Below are positions 20,358-30,224 of a DNA stretch of 39,929 nucleotides, one piece after another. This DNA comes from a virus: the IMG/VR virus record IMGVR_UViG_3300042691_043283, positions 1 through 39,929 of that record; one strand, written 5' to 3'. Both the position numbers and the translations under genes were made by a program. Each line of letters begins with the position of its first letter. Within the stretch, counting starts at the first letter, position 1. The notes under the pieces are model-generated. The model saw only the letters and a list, made by a program, of their open reading frames with translations. It was not told the DNA's origin and searched no databases.

Positions 20358-21623
20358 ATGAGCAAAAAGTTATTAGAGTTCGAATCTGGCCACCCCGACT
20401 TAAAACCTGCACCTAGTGCGGGTTTTATATTAAAGAGACTGGCGCACTTTGGCGCAGATGATCATAATGTTATAAATGGTTTTGAGGGTGAGATCTCTAA
20501 CCAAATAAAAACAGAAATGATTAAATCAGTTTCAATTAAAGATTTCAATGGCGATATAGCCAAGCGCTGGTATATTGAATACCGGGAGTTTAATCCATTA
20601 GATAAGTCTTGGAGTCGCAAACGTGAATACGGTGGCGTTAATCGGGAAAAGGATCCTTCGAAGCGTTATGATTTAATAAACGCGCTCAATAAGGAGGTTC
20701 TTACATCACTAGGAAATAGAATTGTTGTAGTAAATTCAAAATCAGAAATTAGCATTAAACAATACATTGACTCTTACCTTGATGATAAAAAGGAAACTCT
20801 TCGTAGCGTAAAAAATTATAAGTTATCACTAACTTATTTTTACAATTACTTGGTTAGTATCAACCTTCAGCAAATTCAAATGAAGGAAATAAACCGATCG
20901 ATTATTCACGAATTTAGAAAACAGTTATCTCGTAAAACCGGATCTCGTTCTGTGTTTAATCACATCAATTGTTTGAAAGGTTTTTTTAATTATTACAAGG
21001 ATAATTACGACGATATAATATTAGCGAACCCTGTTGACGGAATTGATAATCCTTCAGCTGACAGTGAATCGCATGTAGCTTACACATTTGCTCAACAAGC
21101 TGCAATTTTTGAATACTTAAAAGAAGCTAATCCTAAACTGTTGTTATACATTCAATTTGTCGGTATGGGTTTTATAAGATGTAAAGAATTACGTTTTTTA
21201 AAAGTTGGGGATATCGATTTTATAAATAGAACAATTACCATTACAGCAAAAAGGGGGAAGACGAAAAAAAGAAAAATTAAGCCAATGATGAATGTTTTTT
21301 TTAATACTGTTATTGCCACAGGAATACAAAACTATCCGTCACACTTTTATGTTTTTACATTAACTGATACTCCTGGGCCTGATATGGTGCATGAGAATTA
21401 TTTTCAAAAGAAATTTCAACCCGTGAAAAAGGAATTTAAATTAAGCGTTAAGCACACGCTTTATGGATTCAGGCATACGTTTGTATGCAGGTTGTTACGA
21501 AACGGCGCTAAATGGCACGAGGTAATGAAATACACCGGACATACAACAATGGAAGCTTTTTCGAAATATGCCCGGAGCTTAATGGATGAACCTGCAGAAG
21601 ATCTAAGTAAATATTTGAAGTAA
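20358..21623 (+). CDS. int: Tyrosine recombinase, phage integrase
   Basis: Catalyses site-specific insertion of the phage genome into, and excision from, the host chromosome. The catalytic domain shows R274 in GFIRCKELRFL, a lysine in AKRGKTKK (K298 or K301), R372 in LYGFRHTF, H395 in YTGHTT and the nucleophile Y404 in FSKYAR. The first histidine of the usual H-x-x-R is replaced by Y369, a frequent change in Bacteroidota integrases. A SAM-like core-binding domain covers about 130-230. The N-terminal 53 residues overlap the inverted GGCGCA sites and are atypical. Another start at 20517 (MIKSVSIKDF) is possible. The gene converges on the DUF6527-like gene with one base between. Confidence 0.92.
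   Translation: MSKKLLEFESGHPDLKPAPSAGFILKRLAHFGADDHNVINGFEGEISNQIKTEMIKSVSIKDFNGDIAKRWYIEYREFNPLDKSWSRKREYGGVNREKDPSKRYDLINALNKEVLTSLGNRIVVVNSKSEISIKQYIDSYLDDKKETLRSVKNYKLSLTYFYNYLVSINLQQIQMKEINRSIIHEFRKQLSRKTGSRSVFNHINCLKGFFNYYKDNYDDIILANPVDGIDNPSADSESHVAYTFAQQAAIFEYLKEANPKLLLYIQFVGMGFIRCKELRFLKVGDIDFINRTITITAKRGKTKKRKIKPMMNVFFNTVIATGIQNYPSHFYVFTLTDTPGPDMVHENYFQKKFQPVKKEFKLSVKHTLYGFRHTFVCRLLRNGAKWHEVMKYTGHTTMEAFSKYARSLMDEPAEDLSKYLK
20450..20466. repeat. Paired TGGCGCA sites inside integrase
   Basis: TGGCGCA occurs at 20450-20456 and 20460-20466, inverted relative to the tandem copies at 20300-20321. Likely additional integrase arm sites or an autoregulatory operator. Confidence 0.45.
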
Positions 21624-21624
21624 A

Positions 21625-21933
21625 TTATAACTCAGGAAGCTCTATTGTCTTTCCTGCTAAATGATGTGTGCAGTCCGTTAGATATTCAATGAATCCGTTT
21701 CTTATAAATGAATGACAAATAAAATCATTTTTTTTTATTGAGTTATATCCTCTAACCAACAAAGAAGGGCTCACTGTTGGTTTATCTATATCATCATTAA
21801 AACTCCATTTAGCGCCAGTTAAATTATTAGGAGTATTTGTCCAGACTCCGTGATCACATTCACACCCTGGACAATGAAAGCTATATGTTGGGCCTTCATT
21901 ATTTCCGTTATCACACAATTCAAACTTTGCCAT
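21625..21933 (-). CDS. DUF6527-like small protein (102 aa)
   Basis: The chain holds FHCPGCECDHGVW (C-x2-C-x-C zinc-like set), WSFNDDIDKPTVSPSLLV, and CHSFIRNGFIEYLTDCTHHL with AGKTIELP. This order is the one I associate with the DUF6527 family, frequent in phage late regions. Function is not known; the cysteines and histidines suggest a metal site. It is the last gene of the tail region, 2 bases after the tape measure gene, and its stop faces that of the integrase. Confidence 0.65.
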   Translation of the reverse strand: MAKFELCDNGNNEGPTYSFHCPGCECDHGVWTNTPNNLTGAKWSFNDDIDKPTVSPSLLVRGYNSIKKNDFICHSFIRNGFIEYLTDCTHHLAGKTIELPEL

Positions 21934-21935
21934 AC

Positions 21936-24900
21936 TTATCCTACTGCGCTTGCAGATCTTGCGTTATTAATACTTGTTAATGTTCTAGTGTAATTATCGT
22001 AATCCAAATGAGCTTCAATTCCACTTTCTAAAATATTATTTAAGCGGTTCAACTGTAAGGCTAATTCCATGTTGTTATTACTTACGTTTCCTGAGACTGC
22101 GCTTACACCACTAGAACTTGATTTAGATGTTGCTGTATTCCCTCCCATAGCAAACGCTCTGCCGTTTCTCATTGCCTCTAGCATAGCGATTGTATTGGCC
22201 GTAACTGGATCCTTTAGCATCCAATTTGGAGCGATCCATTCAGCGCCTTTTTCTCCTGCAATAAATGGTGATCCTGAAGAGCTTGAAAATAAAGTGGCGT
22301 TATTTACCATTCCTCCCGGAGTGTTATAACCACCGGTAGCAAATTCCGGAATAGGTCGCGCATTAATCGTTGCAACTCTCATAGCTGCTCCACCGGCAGC
22401 TAATGCAGATAAAGCTACACCATGTGGTGTTAAGCCATACTTTGCAAATGTTTTAGCCACAGATTCTATGCCGCTCAAAAAAGCACTAAAGCTCGCAGCC
22501 TTTTTTTCTTTCTCTGCCGCAGTTTGCTTAATCTTTTTTTCATTTAAGGCTTTGTCTGCTTCAAGCTTTGCAACACGAGTGTCATATTCTTTTTGAGTTA
22601 TGATTTTACCATCGAGTAGTCTTTTTTCACGTGTTAAATCAGACTTATGTTTTGACTCAAGTTGGCGAAGAGAGGCTTCTGCCCTTAATTGTTCCTGTGC
22701 TTGGAATTCTTGAGCAATTACATTTAACGAGTCGTAATACTGATGGTATTGAGAAAGAAGTTCGTTTAATTTTTCTTTATCAGATGGACCTTTATCGTGT
22801 TTATCTTTTTTCCCTTCAGACTTCTCGTTATATTTTTGTTGGATCTCACGAATTTTAATCCATTTATCAGCCTCCAGCGTTGCATATTCTTCATTGTATG
22901 TTTTAGCCTGTTCAATTAGCTTGTCATACATTTCCATTACGGCGTTTATCTCATTTACCTCTGCGCCACTTTGAGCTCTCTCTCTATCCTTTAAATAGGC
23001 TTCTTTTGCTTGTTTTGCTTTTTCATTATATTTCTTATCGAGATCTTCAAGGTCATTGACCATTGCGGTACGAATAACAATTTCTTCGTGAGAACCTTTT
23101 TTTACTTGTTTTAAAAGACCTTCGTATTTATCGAAAATGTGTTTTTCTTCACGTTCACGATCGGATAAATAATGCTCTTGGTTTTTCTTTTCAAGAGCAG
23201 CTATATCATCTAGTAATTTTTTCCTTGCAGCAAGTAATTTTTTATTTGTTTCCTCATCAAAAACAACAGCCTGTTTCCCGTTTTGCTGTCTTCTGTCTAA
23301 TTCTTCCTGGCTTAATTTTGCCTCTTCACGATGAAAGTTTCCTTTAGATTCTTTAGCATCTCTAATGTATTCCTGTAATTGAGCTGTAGATAATCGGGTG
23401 TAATCAATTTGTTTTTTACCTGCAGTATCTTCACTAATGCCCAGCTGCTTCATTAATGAATTTTTCTCATCTAACAACTCGTTAGATTTAGTTAGAGCAC
23501 TAGAATATTCTTTTTCTGAATAAGTAATTGAATTAGCCTTACTTAAAATATTCTGCATTAACATTGCTTCTTTATCTCTAGTAGTAGATCCATCACTTTT
23601 TCTAGAATACTCTTGCGACCTGGCAAGTGTATTTAAATTTTTGATTTTATCTACAATAGATAAATTCTCATCATCAATTATTTTTTTAGCCATTGTTCCA
23701 ACACGGCCGTTCAACTCCTGAATTTTAGATAAAGCAGTGTAAGCTTTGGCTTGATCACTTGCTAAATTGGTTAATTTTTCTGCTGCTACTTCGTTAGATT
23801 CATCAATCTTTTCTTGTTGCTTTTGGATCACTATTTTATTTACAGCCTCCTGATTATATTTTTGAAGATTACCTGTTAACTTTTCGATACTAATATTTTC
23901 TCGATCGATACCATCAACAATATCCGGATTAATAGCTTTTAACTCATCATAAATTTCCAGTCTGCGCTCATTAGTAATATTTGATGTTTTAAGCTCTATT
24001 GCAAGAGCGTTAGCTTTAACTCTTTCTTCCTCCATGCCTTCGCTAACTTTTTTGGTATTGTCAAATAAATCAGCTAATCCGCCAATAATTGATTTAATTC
24101 CTGAAGAGATTGCTGAATTTGTAAATGCACCAGACATTACTTTTCCTAGGCGATCAACTTCACTTCCTAGCGTTGAGTTTTTCATTGTAAACTCAGCCAT
24201 AATACTATTTGTATTTTGAAGAGCTCCGTTAGCCATAGCAACTTTTTCCTGTAGTAATTTTGTATTGCTGCCCAATTTTGCCATTACCTCACTAGCGCCT
24301 GATCCATCAACGCCGAGTTTATCTAAGATTTGACCAAATGCTGTTGCGCTAGCGCCACCTTTTTTAGAACCCTCAACTACTTTATTGAAAGCAGCAAATA
24401 GATCTCTATTAACTAATTCTGTAAAAGACTTCACATCCATACCTGCAACCTTTGCAAATTCAGAAGTGTGTGTGGTCATTCGTTGCAATATTTTTACGGT
24501 TGATGTTCCGCCTCGTTCTGTGCTAACATTTAATTCCTGCAGTGTAGCACTTAAACCTAATACTTGCCCGGATGTTAACCCTAATGTAATTCCAACACCG
24601 CCAATACGATTAGCAAAATCAGAAACCACCGGACCTGTGGCAGCGCCTGAACTTGCAAGTTCATTAATAGCATTACCAATGTGTAACATATCCTGATCTA
24701 TTTTATCTGACTTTATATCAGTAAAAATATTTCTAAGACCTCCCATTACCTTAGTTACTTCAGATGCTCCTCCACTAAATTCATCACCTAATGAAACTAC
24801 CATTTTATCAACGGCGCCTGTAAATTTTAATACATCATTTTTTGCAATACCTAATTGCCCTGCAGCAATAGCAATATCTCTTAATTCTTTTGTGGGTGTC

Positions 24901-25328
24901 CTAGTATCAAGTTGAGAAAGTGATTTGTTTAAATTATCAGCCTCTAACGCTGTCATGCCGGTTGTTTTTCTGATGTCTGCAAGACTATCCGAAAGCTCAG
25001 CATTTCCTTGTATAATACTTCTGAATTTAGAAGTAATAAACTCTAAGCCAAGAGCGCCTGCAGCAATAACACCAAAAGCTTTAATTTCTTTGCCGATAGA
25101 TTGAAACATTCCCCCTGTGCCTTTTAGCTCGTGGTTTAATGATGTTATCTTTTTTGTTACGTTTTGAAATTCAGCAGATTTTTTGGTAAACTCTTCAGAA
25201 TCTACAGGAAGGCTTTTTAACTGCGCGCGCAAAGCACGAGCAGATTTTTCCATATCCTTAAGTGATGCATTTGCTGCCTGGCCTTTTAGGATTATTTCTA
25301 CAATGGCCTGTTCGTTTCTTGCTGACAT
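21936..25328 (-). CDS. Tail tape measure protein
   Basis: The 1130-residue length, repeated helices and location identify the protein that sets tail length and is threaded through the tail tube. Residues 1-80 are coiled coil. Residues about 105-420 carry the TP901-type tape-measure domain (ELSDSLADIRKTTGMTALEA, VSDFANRIGGVGITLGLTSG). The middle (about 620-1000) is long charged helices with a KDKHDKGPSDKEKLNE linker, and the C-terminal 150 residues contain hydrophobic and glycine/serine-rich stretches that may insert into the host membrane during DNA entry. A siphovirus-type tail is implied. Confidence 0.9.
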   Translation of the reverse strand: MSARNEQAIVEIILKGQAANASLKDMEKSARALRAQLKSLPVDSEEFTKKSAEFQNVTKKITSLNHELKGTGGMFQSIGKEIKAFGVIAAGALGLEFITSKFRSIIQGNAELSDSLADIRKTTGMTALEADNLNKSLSQLDTRTPTKELRDIAIAAGQLGIAKNDVLKFTGAVDKMVVSLGDEFSGGASEVTKVMGGLRNIFTDIKSDKIDQDMLHIGNAINELASSGAATGPVVSDFANRIGGVGITLGLTSGQVLGLSATLQELNVSTERGGTSTVKILQRMTTHTSEFAKVAGMDVKSFTELVNRDLFAAFNKVVEGSKKGGASATAFGQILDKLGVDGSGASEVMAKLGSNTKLLQEKVAMANGALQNTNSIMAEFTMKNSTLGSEVDRLGKVMSGAFTNSAISSGIKSIIGGLADLFDNTKKVSEGMEEERVKANALAIELKTSNITNERRLEIYDELKAINPDIVDGIDRENISIEKLTGNLQKYNQEAVNKIVIQKQQEKIDESNEVAAEKLTNLASDQAKAYTALSKIQELNGRVGTMAKKIIDDENLSIVDKIKNLNTLARSQEYSRKSDGSTTRDKEAMLMQNILSKANSITYSEKEYSSALTKSNELLDEKNSLMKQLGISEDTAGKKQIDYTRLSTAQLQEYIRDAKESKGNFHREEAKLSQEELDRRQQNGKQAVVFDEETNKKLLAARKKLLDDIAALEKKNQEHYLSDREREEKHIFDKYEGLLKQVKKGSHEEIVIRTAMVNDLEDLDKKYNEKAKQAKEAYLKDRERAQSGAEVNEINAVMEMYDKLIEQAKTYNEEYATLEADKWIKIREIQQKYNEKSEGKKDKHDKGPSDKEKLNELLSQYHQYYDSLNVIAQEFQAQEQLRAEASLRQLESKHKSDLTREKRLLDGKIITQKEYDTRVAKLEADKALNEKKIKQTAAEKEKKAASFSAFLSGIESVAKTFAKYGLTPHGVALSALAAGGAAMRVATINARPIPEFATGGYNTPGGMVNNATLFSSSSGSPFIAGEKGAEWIAPNWMLKDPVTANTIAMLEAMRNGRAFAMGGNTATSKSSSSGVSAVSGNVSNNNMELALQLNRLNNILESGIEAHLDYDNYTRTLTSINNARSASAVG

Positions 25329-25329
25329 T

Positions 25330-25749
25330 TTATATTATAGTTTGAATTGATTCTTTAATAATGTTTGCTCCGTCTTCGCCATATTTCACCAATAAGAGAT
25401 TTCTTAACTCGGCTACTTCAGCGTAATAGGTTTTAGAAAACCATTTTTTAGGGGTGCGTTTTTTTCCTGATGCAAGTGCAATGATTGCTCCGTTACCTTT
25501 TACAGATTCAATTTTTTGTCCACGACCGACACCCATGTCGGAGAATTTTCCGTAAAAGTTAAAAGTGTGTTTTGTGCCGGTAGTATCTCCAGCTGCTCCA
25601 ATTACATCGTATAGGATAGAATAAATTAAATCACCGGTATCTTTAACGCCGTGTTTTTTGGCAGATTTCTGAAGGCGTTGAGCTGTGTATTTAGCCCAAT
25701 CCGCAACCATTTGGCCGCGTTCTATTTCGTGTTTGTGAGCATCTGGCAT
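25330..25749 (-). CDS. Tail-associated protein before tape measure (139 aa)
   Basis: A mixed protein with the N-terminal helix around WAKYTAQRLQKSAKKHGVKD and a C-terminal helix after KKWFSKTYYAEVAELRNLLL. It looks like a tail completion or chaperone-type protein by position, one base pair upstream of the tape measure gene. The start at 25749 is used, although MVADWAKYTA is an alternative. A TGTCCTTT element sits 31 bases before the ATG, suggesting that tape measure and this gene have their own late transcription start. Confidence 0.5.
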   Translation of the reverse strand: MPDAHKHEIERGQMVADWAKYTAQRLQKSAKKHGVKDTGDLIYSILYDVIGAAGDTTGTKHTFNFYGKFSDMGVGRGQKIESVKGNGAIIALASGKKRTPKKWFSKTYYAEVAELRNLLLVKYGEDGANIIKESIQTII

Positions 25750-25780
25750 AATTAAAAATAGCCAGACGGGATTGCTTGGT

Positions 25781-25788
25781 AAAGGACA
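25781..25788 (-). promoter_or_regulatory. TGTCCTTT element before the tape measure unit
   Basis: Directly after the stop of the 720-residue gene and 31 bases before the ATG at 25749. Beyond the core the following bases resemble those after the 39.15 kb copy (AGCAATCCCGT versus AGCCATCCCCCGT). See 4004-4011. Confidence 0.45.
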
Positions 25789-27951
25789 CTAAAGCTTTAG
25801 AAAAACGCCTTTTACGCGAGCTACATTTTTAGTGATGGAGGTGGTAAGATTCTTGATTAAGAATACATTAAAGTCAATATTTATTTTTGAGGTTGATTTT
25901 ACAGATATAATTTCTTTAGCGTCAAGAGATAGATCTCTCTCAACCTCTTCAGCATTAGTCATTGCAATATAAAATCTTTCACAAAGTTTTCTGATAATAC
26001 CTGTTGTATTATCTAGGCGGAAACCATATTCACCAACAACATTTTTATTTATGCCATGTATTGTAGATGATGCAAGAGAATAAATTCCACCTTTTTGTAC
26101 TACAGATGGACCCATTTGATTGATACCTCTATAAAATACAATTTTTAGAGAGTATGGGTTAACCCCAAGACCAAATAAAGCAGAGGATCCTATTCCTATA
26201 TATTCAGGCATAAGTGCAGTGTTTTCATCTGTGCTGCCGCTTTCGTTTGTAGATACACACATAAGCATAGGCGCTAATCGGCATTTTAATACAGACTCTC
26301 CTGCACCGTATACATAAGGCGCATAATTATTACCAATTTCTTGCCAAGTATTATATGAAGATGATCCAACTTTTACTACCTGGTAAACTTTATTGGTTAA
26401 AGTTACAATGGCGTAATTACCTTGTTTAGATGGATTAGGAAGATCTTCGAATGTAAAATATTCGCCTTTAAATTTTGCGGGATCAATTACTATTTCGCTT
26501 TTTTCCTCGTCTTTAAATTCATAACCAATGGTAACGCCTTTGCCTTTATTTTCAAAAGATAAACTATAATCATTAGAAGCATATTTACTCCAATCTTTTA
26601 TTTGTTCAGAATTTACAATTTGATCAACCATTTCCATGGCAATTTTTCCGTTTTGGAAGTCAATATCAATACTTACGCCAAGTTTTTTTACTTCAGCAAG
26701 TAGCTCACTTACTGTAATGTCAGGAGCGTGATTTTTGAATACAACTCTAGTGTCAAATAAATTAATAGGAGCTAGTGTGTCTTCAGTAACAGCAAAAAAA
26801 GAATTTGGCAATACTTTTATAACAGTTGATGGATATGGCGTTGCACCAACAGGTAAATGAAATCTTAGATGTAATTGTTTTCCGATATCGCCAACTGTTG
26901 CATTTAAGGTAAATGAAAGGTTTTTAGTTTGGATGGTGCCAGGCGGTCCGTAAAAGCTAAAACTGGCAACGTCTACACCATTGTAAACTAGCCAAAATGT
27001 TGGGCTAAAATATGGCCCCATGTAACTAACCAAGTTTACAATTTCAGTTTGTAATTCTATATCGATATAAAAAACACCGGCTTTTATAATTACATAATTA
27101 AATGTTGAGTTGTTCCATCCTCCTATATTATCAAAAGAACCTGTTGGACCTTTAAGAAACTGAACAACTTGAAAAGCTGCATTAAAAGATTGATTAGCGG
27201 TAGAAATTACTTTAGTGTTTGTGTCAACAGGATTGCCATCTAATGCGTAATTGTTGTAAAGTAATATTTTTTTTAATTCATCATTATCCCAAAAAGTGCC
27301 AGAGGGCGTTAAACTTTCGGCTTTAAAAATTTTATCAAGAATATAAAAAAGAAAAAACCACGGAACGATCGTATAAGCATTGCCGGAAGTTAATGAATTG
27401 GCTGAAATATTACCTGTTGTAGAATCAACACGGTTTACAACGCCGCAGAAAGTTGGATTAGTTCCGTTATAAAAATCGGTCTGCTTGAATGGCACAAAAG
27501 TAAACCCATAGGTTGACCAATTTCCTTGCTGACTAATAAACTTAGCCTTAGACATAACAGCGGCTTGCGTATTTCCTAAAACATAATCCGGAAATAAATT
27601 TAATTCTGCTATTTTTTTATCGCTATTTTTTAAAGCTTTTATTCCAGATGATAAAACTATGGTTAAGCCTCTTTTTCTGCCACGAGATACCTTTAATTTT
27701 GATTTGCCTTGCGGTATTCCGTAAATACGAATGTAAGCCTCATAGTCAATGATTCTATTGCTAATATCGATTAAGTTTGCAAATCCAAATATTCTCAGGT
27801 TTTTTTCTGTAGCCGGGCATTCAAACGGAAAAGAATAATCGCCCTGATAAACCTCTGTAACAAACAAATGATTTACTTTTTCAAGACGAATAGATGACTC
27901 ACTAAGATCAATGAGCTCACCGTTAACTTCTATGTCAATTATACTAGGCAA
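25789..27951 (-). CDS. Large tail tip or baseplate protein (720 aa)
   Basis: The N-terminal part has a pattern I connect with Bacteroidota phage tail hub proteins: IRLEKVNHLFVTEVYQGDYS, then FPFECPATEKNLRIFGFANL. The rest is beta-rich with many threonine and glycine residues, as in tail tip or adhesion modules. It lies between the 536-residue baseplate-type gene and the tape measure unit, the usual place for the tail tip complex. The best start is a TTG at 27951, since no in-frame ATG lies nearby and an upstream stop blocks a longer frame. It overlaps the previous gene by 8 bases. Specific role uncertain. Confidence 0.55.
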   Translation of the reverse strand: MPSIIDIEVNGELIDLSESSIRLEKVNHLFVTEVYQGDYSFPFECPATEKNLRIFGFANLIDISNRIIDYEAYIRIYGIPQGKSKLKVSRGRKRGLTIVLSSGIKALKNSDKKIAELNLFPDYVLGNTQAAVMSKAKFISQQGNWSTYGFTFVPFKQTDFYNGTNPTFCGVVNRVDSTTGNISANSLTSGNAYTIVPWFFLFYILDKIFKAESLTPSGTFWDNDELKKILLYNNYALDGNPVDTNTKVISTANQSFNAAFQVVQFLKGPTGSFDNIGGWNNSTFNYVIIKAGVFYIDIELQTEIVNLVSYMGPYFSPTFWLVYNGVDVASFSFYGPPGTIQTKNLSFTLNATVGDIGKQLHLRFHLPVGATPYPSTVIKVLPNSFFAVTEDTLAPINLFDTRVVFKNHAPDITVSELLAEVKKLGVSIDIDFQNGKIAMEMVDQIVNSEQIKDWSKYASNDYSLSFENKGKGVTIGYEFKDEEKSEIVIDPAKFKGEYFTFEDLPNPSKQGNYAIVTLTNKVYQVVKVGSSSYNTWQEIGNNYAPYVYGAGESVLKCRLAPMLMCVSTNESGSTDENTALMPEYIGIGSSALFGLGVNPYSLKIVFYRGINQMGPSVVQKGGIYSLASSTIHGINKNVVGEYGFRLDNTTGIIRKLCERFYIAMTNAEEVERDLSLDAKEIISVKSTSKINIDFNVFLIKNLTTSITKNVARVKGVFLKL

Positions 27952-29554
27952 TGGGATGGTAACTATATTCGGTTAATTCAGATCTAATAGCTTCGTAATA
28001 TTCAATTACAAATCCTTTCAAATTTTGATTTGTTTTTTTTCTAACTAACTTTTTTGAAGTTATTATTATTGGTATAACGGCTTTTGAGTTGTAATCGTTG
28101 CCTACGATAAAAGCTTTCTTCGTTAATATAAGATCTTCTATGTAATTTAATTTTGCCTGATCACAAAATCCACTAAATACTTTAGTGGTGTTTGTTTTTT
28201 GACTATAAAGAGTTTTTGAGTCGCCTTCGTAAGGTGATTCAAAAGGTATAAGTGTTCTTTCTGCAACTTCATAGCTAAAATCTATATTGTGCTCAACAGA
28301 ACCACTCATTCTTATTGTATCCATGCCACCATCGGCATTCATAAAAAAAATAAATTTTTCGTCTAAATAAATCTCGTCATCAGCTAAGTATGTAAATTTT
28401 TCACTTAAAATTGCAAAACTTGTTAAGTCAATTACTTCGACTTCCATTTTTACAATTTCCGGATAATTAACAAAAAAACCATTTGGTTCATTTACCGGAA
28501 ATGCCCATACGTTGCCGTAAAAAATTGGAGCAGTTGCGTTCATAACGTATTGAACTGCTACTCCGGCTTTATCATACAGCGTGTAGTTTATGGCCGCATT
28601 TGCCGTCAGTGTATTATGAAATAAAAAATATAAATATTCAGTTTGATACCTTGCTATTTTTTTTACACGGGGCTGCCTGGTTAAAAATGATTTGTAAAAA
28701 AGATAAAAGTTAAACTGAAAACCTCCAAAATAACGGCTGCTAACAACGTCAAATCCTGCTTTCAATACGCTGAAATTAATTGTATCTGTAGCGTTTTGCA
28801 TAAATCCGGGCGGCACAATTGTTGGAGACGCTGTTACTTGAGGGTAACCATACTTTTCATTGATCTTAACATAAAATCGTTTACATAGTTGCTCGCAAAA
28901 AAAAGCTGAAGGAACGCTCCAGTTTGGCGGCATTTTATACTCCAGGTAATTGTCTATTATTGGACCTAAATCACATTTAATAAAATTTCCACTTGGCTCT
29001 TTTTCGATTTCAATTATTTTATTGAAAACACCTGAATTTGCTGCAGATTCTTCATAAAGAGATAGTTTTATTTTATAATTTTCTTTAACGGTTACAATAA
29101 TATTATCTGTTCCTAAAATATTATTGTAAAAGGCGCCGCCAAGTGCATTTGTAGATGATCCTGTAAGACTATATTGAGGTCCGGGGGCTATGGCTGTAAA
29201 TACTAAATTTGTATAATCTGCGGTTACGTTAAATGCTGCTGCAATTGGTGCGGATGTCATAAGATCTGCTGCAACTTGTGCGCAATAATCATCATAAGAT
29301 TGCCCTACAGATTTAACTGCAATTTGTAAGAGACCAATATTAGTTGCCGCCTTAAACGTAAATACATAAGTAGTTGCGTTGAAAGTAACTGTCATTGTTT
29401 GATTAACAAGAGCCTGTACAATTATAAAAATACCAAGAGCTTTTTTACCTGTATTGGTAGTTGTAGCATAATTATCAGTAGAGATCTTCGCGGTTATCGA
29501 ATTTCTGCTGAAGTTATAAAACGTTGGACTATCAATTATAGTAAGAGTGCTCAT
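27944..29554 (-). CDS. Tail or baseplate structural protein (536 aa)
   Basis: A beta-rich protein with hydroxyl-rich strands in its first half, typical of tail structural proteins. The C-terminal third has KFIFFMNADGGMDTIRMSGS, YEVAERTLIPF and a long KTNQNLKGFVIEYYEAIRSE ending, a signature I recall from tail proteins of Bacteroidota phages. It follows the lysis genes and overlaps the next tail gene by 8 bases. Likely a part of the tail tip or fibre-attachment site. Function assigned by context only. Confidence 0.5.
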   Translation of the reverse strand: MSTLTIIDSPTFYNFSRNSITAKISTDNYATTTNTGKKALGIFIIVQALVNQTMTVTFNATTYVFTFKAATNIGLLQIAVKSVGQSYDDYCAQVAADLMTSAPIAAAFNVTADYTNLVFTAIAPGPQYSLTGSSTNALGGAFYNNILGTDNIIVTVKENYKIKLSLYEESAANSGVFNKIIEIEKEPSGNFIKCDLGPIIDNYLEYKMPPNWSVPSAFFCEQLCKRFYVKINEKYGYPQVTASPTIVPPGFMQNATDTINFSVLKAGFDVVSSRYFGGFQFNFYLFYKSFLTRQPRVKKIARYQTEYLYFLFHNTLTANAAINYTLYDKAGVAVQYVMNATAPIFYGNVWAFPVNEPNGFFVNYPEIVKMEVEVIDLTSFAILSEKFTYLADDEIYLDEKFIFFMNADGGMDTIRMSGSVEHNIDFSYEVAERTLIPFESPYEGDSKTLYSQKTNTTKVFSGFCDQAKLNYIEDLILTKKAFIVGNDYNSKAVIPIIITSKKLVRKKTNQNLKGFVIEYYEAIRSELTEYSYHPIA

Positions 29555-29558
29555 AAAA

Positions 29559-29750
29559 CTATTTTAATTTTTTCATTTCAGAACCATAACCACCAGCTGC
29601 AATTGCAATTACGCAAAGAAGTTTAGGCCACTCAGAAGCTATAACAAAAGTTTTAAAATCAATAGTTAAAACACCTGTTGCAATAGCAACTATTAAGCCT
29701 AAGGCTGTAGCGCGGCGACTTCTTTTCATTTTATCTAAATCTTCAGGCAT
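29559..29750 (-). CDS. Putative holin (63 aa)
   Basis: A short protein with two hydrophobic stretches, ATALGLIVAIATGVLTIDF (about residues 14-32) and LLCVIAIAAGGYG (about 44-56), and a basic N-terminus with KMKRSRRA. Two-helix holins form the membrane holes that let the endolysin reach the cell wall. It stands 1 base after the amidase gene, the usual pairing of holin and endolysin. Confidence 0.6.
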   Translation of the reverse strand: MPEDLDKMKRSRRATALGLIVAIATGVLTIDFKTFVIASEWPKLLCVIAIAAGGYGSEMKKLK

Positions 29751-29751
29751 T

Positions 29752-30222
29752 TTAATAAATATTTGCTTTGTTTATTCCGATTGAAATTAACCACTTAGGC
29801 ACGTCAAAACAAGGACATGCTTTAGCTGCAACTTGATTATGGCCGAGTATTTTTATTGTAGGGTGTTTGGCGATCATATCGTAACACTTATTTTTTAAAG
29901 CTGTTATTTGCGCTTGCGTACGAGTGTCTTTTGCTTTTAGGTTTTTGTCAAGACCGCCGACATAAACAATATGCCTGGCTTCACCATTTAATCCTAAAGC
30001 GCCGTTAGTTATTTCTCTAGGTTGAACTTCCTGATCATTATCATACGGCACTAGGTTTGTAATAGCTCCGTCTAAATGGATCATATCGGAATATCCAACT
30101 TGTTTCCAACCTCTACCTACAGGAGGAGGAGAACAATGCATTTTTTTTATGTCTGCTGCAGTATATTCTTTACCTTCCTGCGTGGCGGTACAATGAAGCA
30201 CGAAAAATTTAAGTTTACTCAT
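29752..30222 (-). CDS. Endolysin: N-acetylmuramoyl-L-alanine amidase (amidase_2/PGRP type)
   Basis: Cleaves the bond between the glycan strand and the peptide in peptidoglycan to lyse the host. With the start at 30222 (MSKLKFFVLHCTATQ) the zinc ligands are H10 in FVLHCTAT, H128 in ILGHNQ and C136 or C138 in KACPCFD. Y44 in VGYSDMIHL is the usual catalytic tyrosine. A longer start at 30258 would overlap the previous gene and is unlikely. The protein has no signal peptide, so release depends on the neighbouring holin-type genes. The 156-residue size is that of a single catalytic domain without a wall-binding domain. Confidence 0.88.
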   Translation of the reverse strand: MSKLKFFVLHCTATQEGKEYTAADIKKMHCSPPPVGRGWKQVGYSDMIHLDGAITNLVPYDNDQEVQPREITNGALGLNGEARHIVYVGGLDKNLKAKDTRTQAQITALKNKCYDMIAKHPTIKILGHNQVAAKACPCFDVPKWLISIGINKANIY

Positions 30223-30224
30223 AT

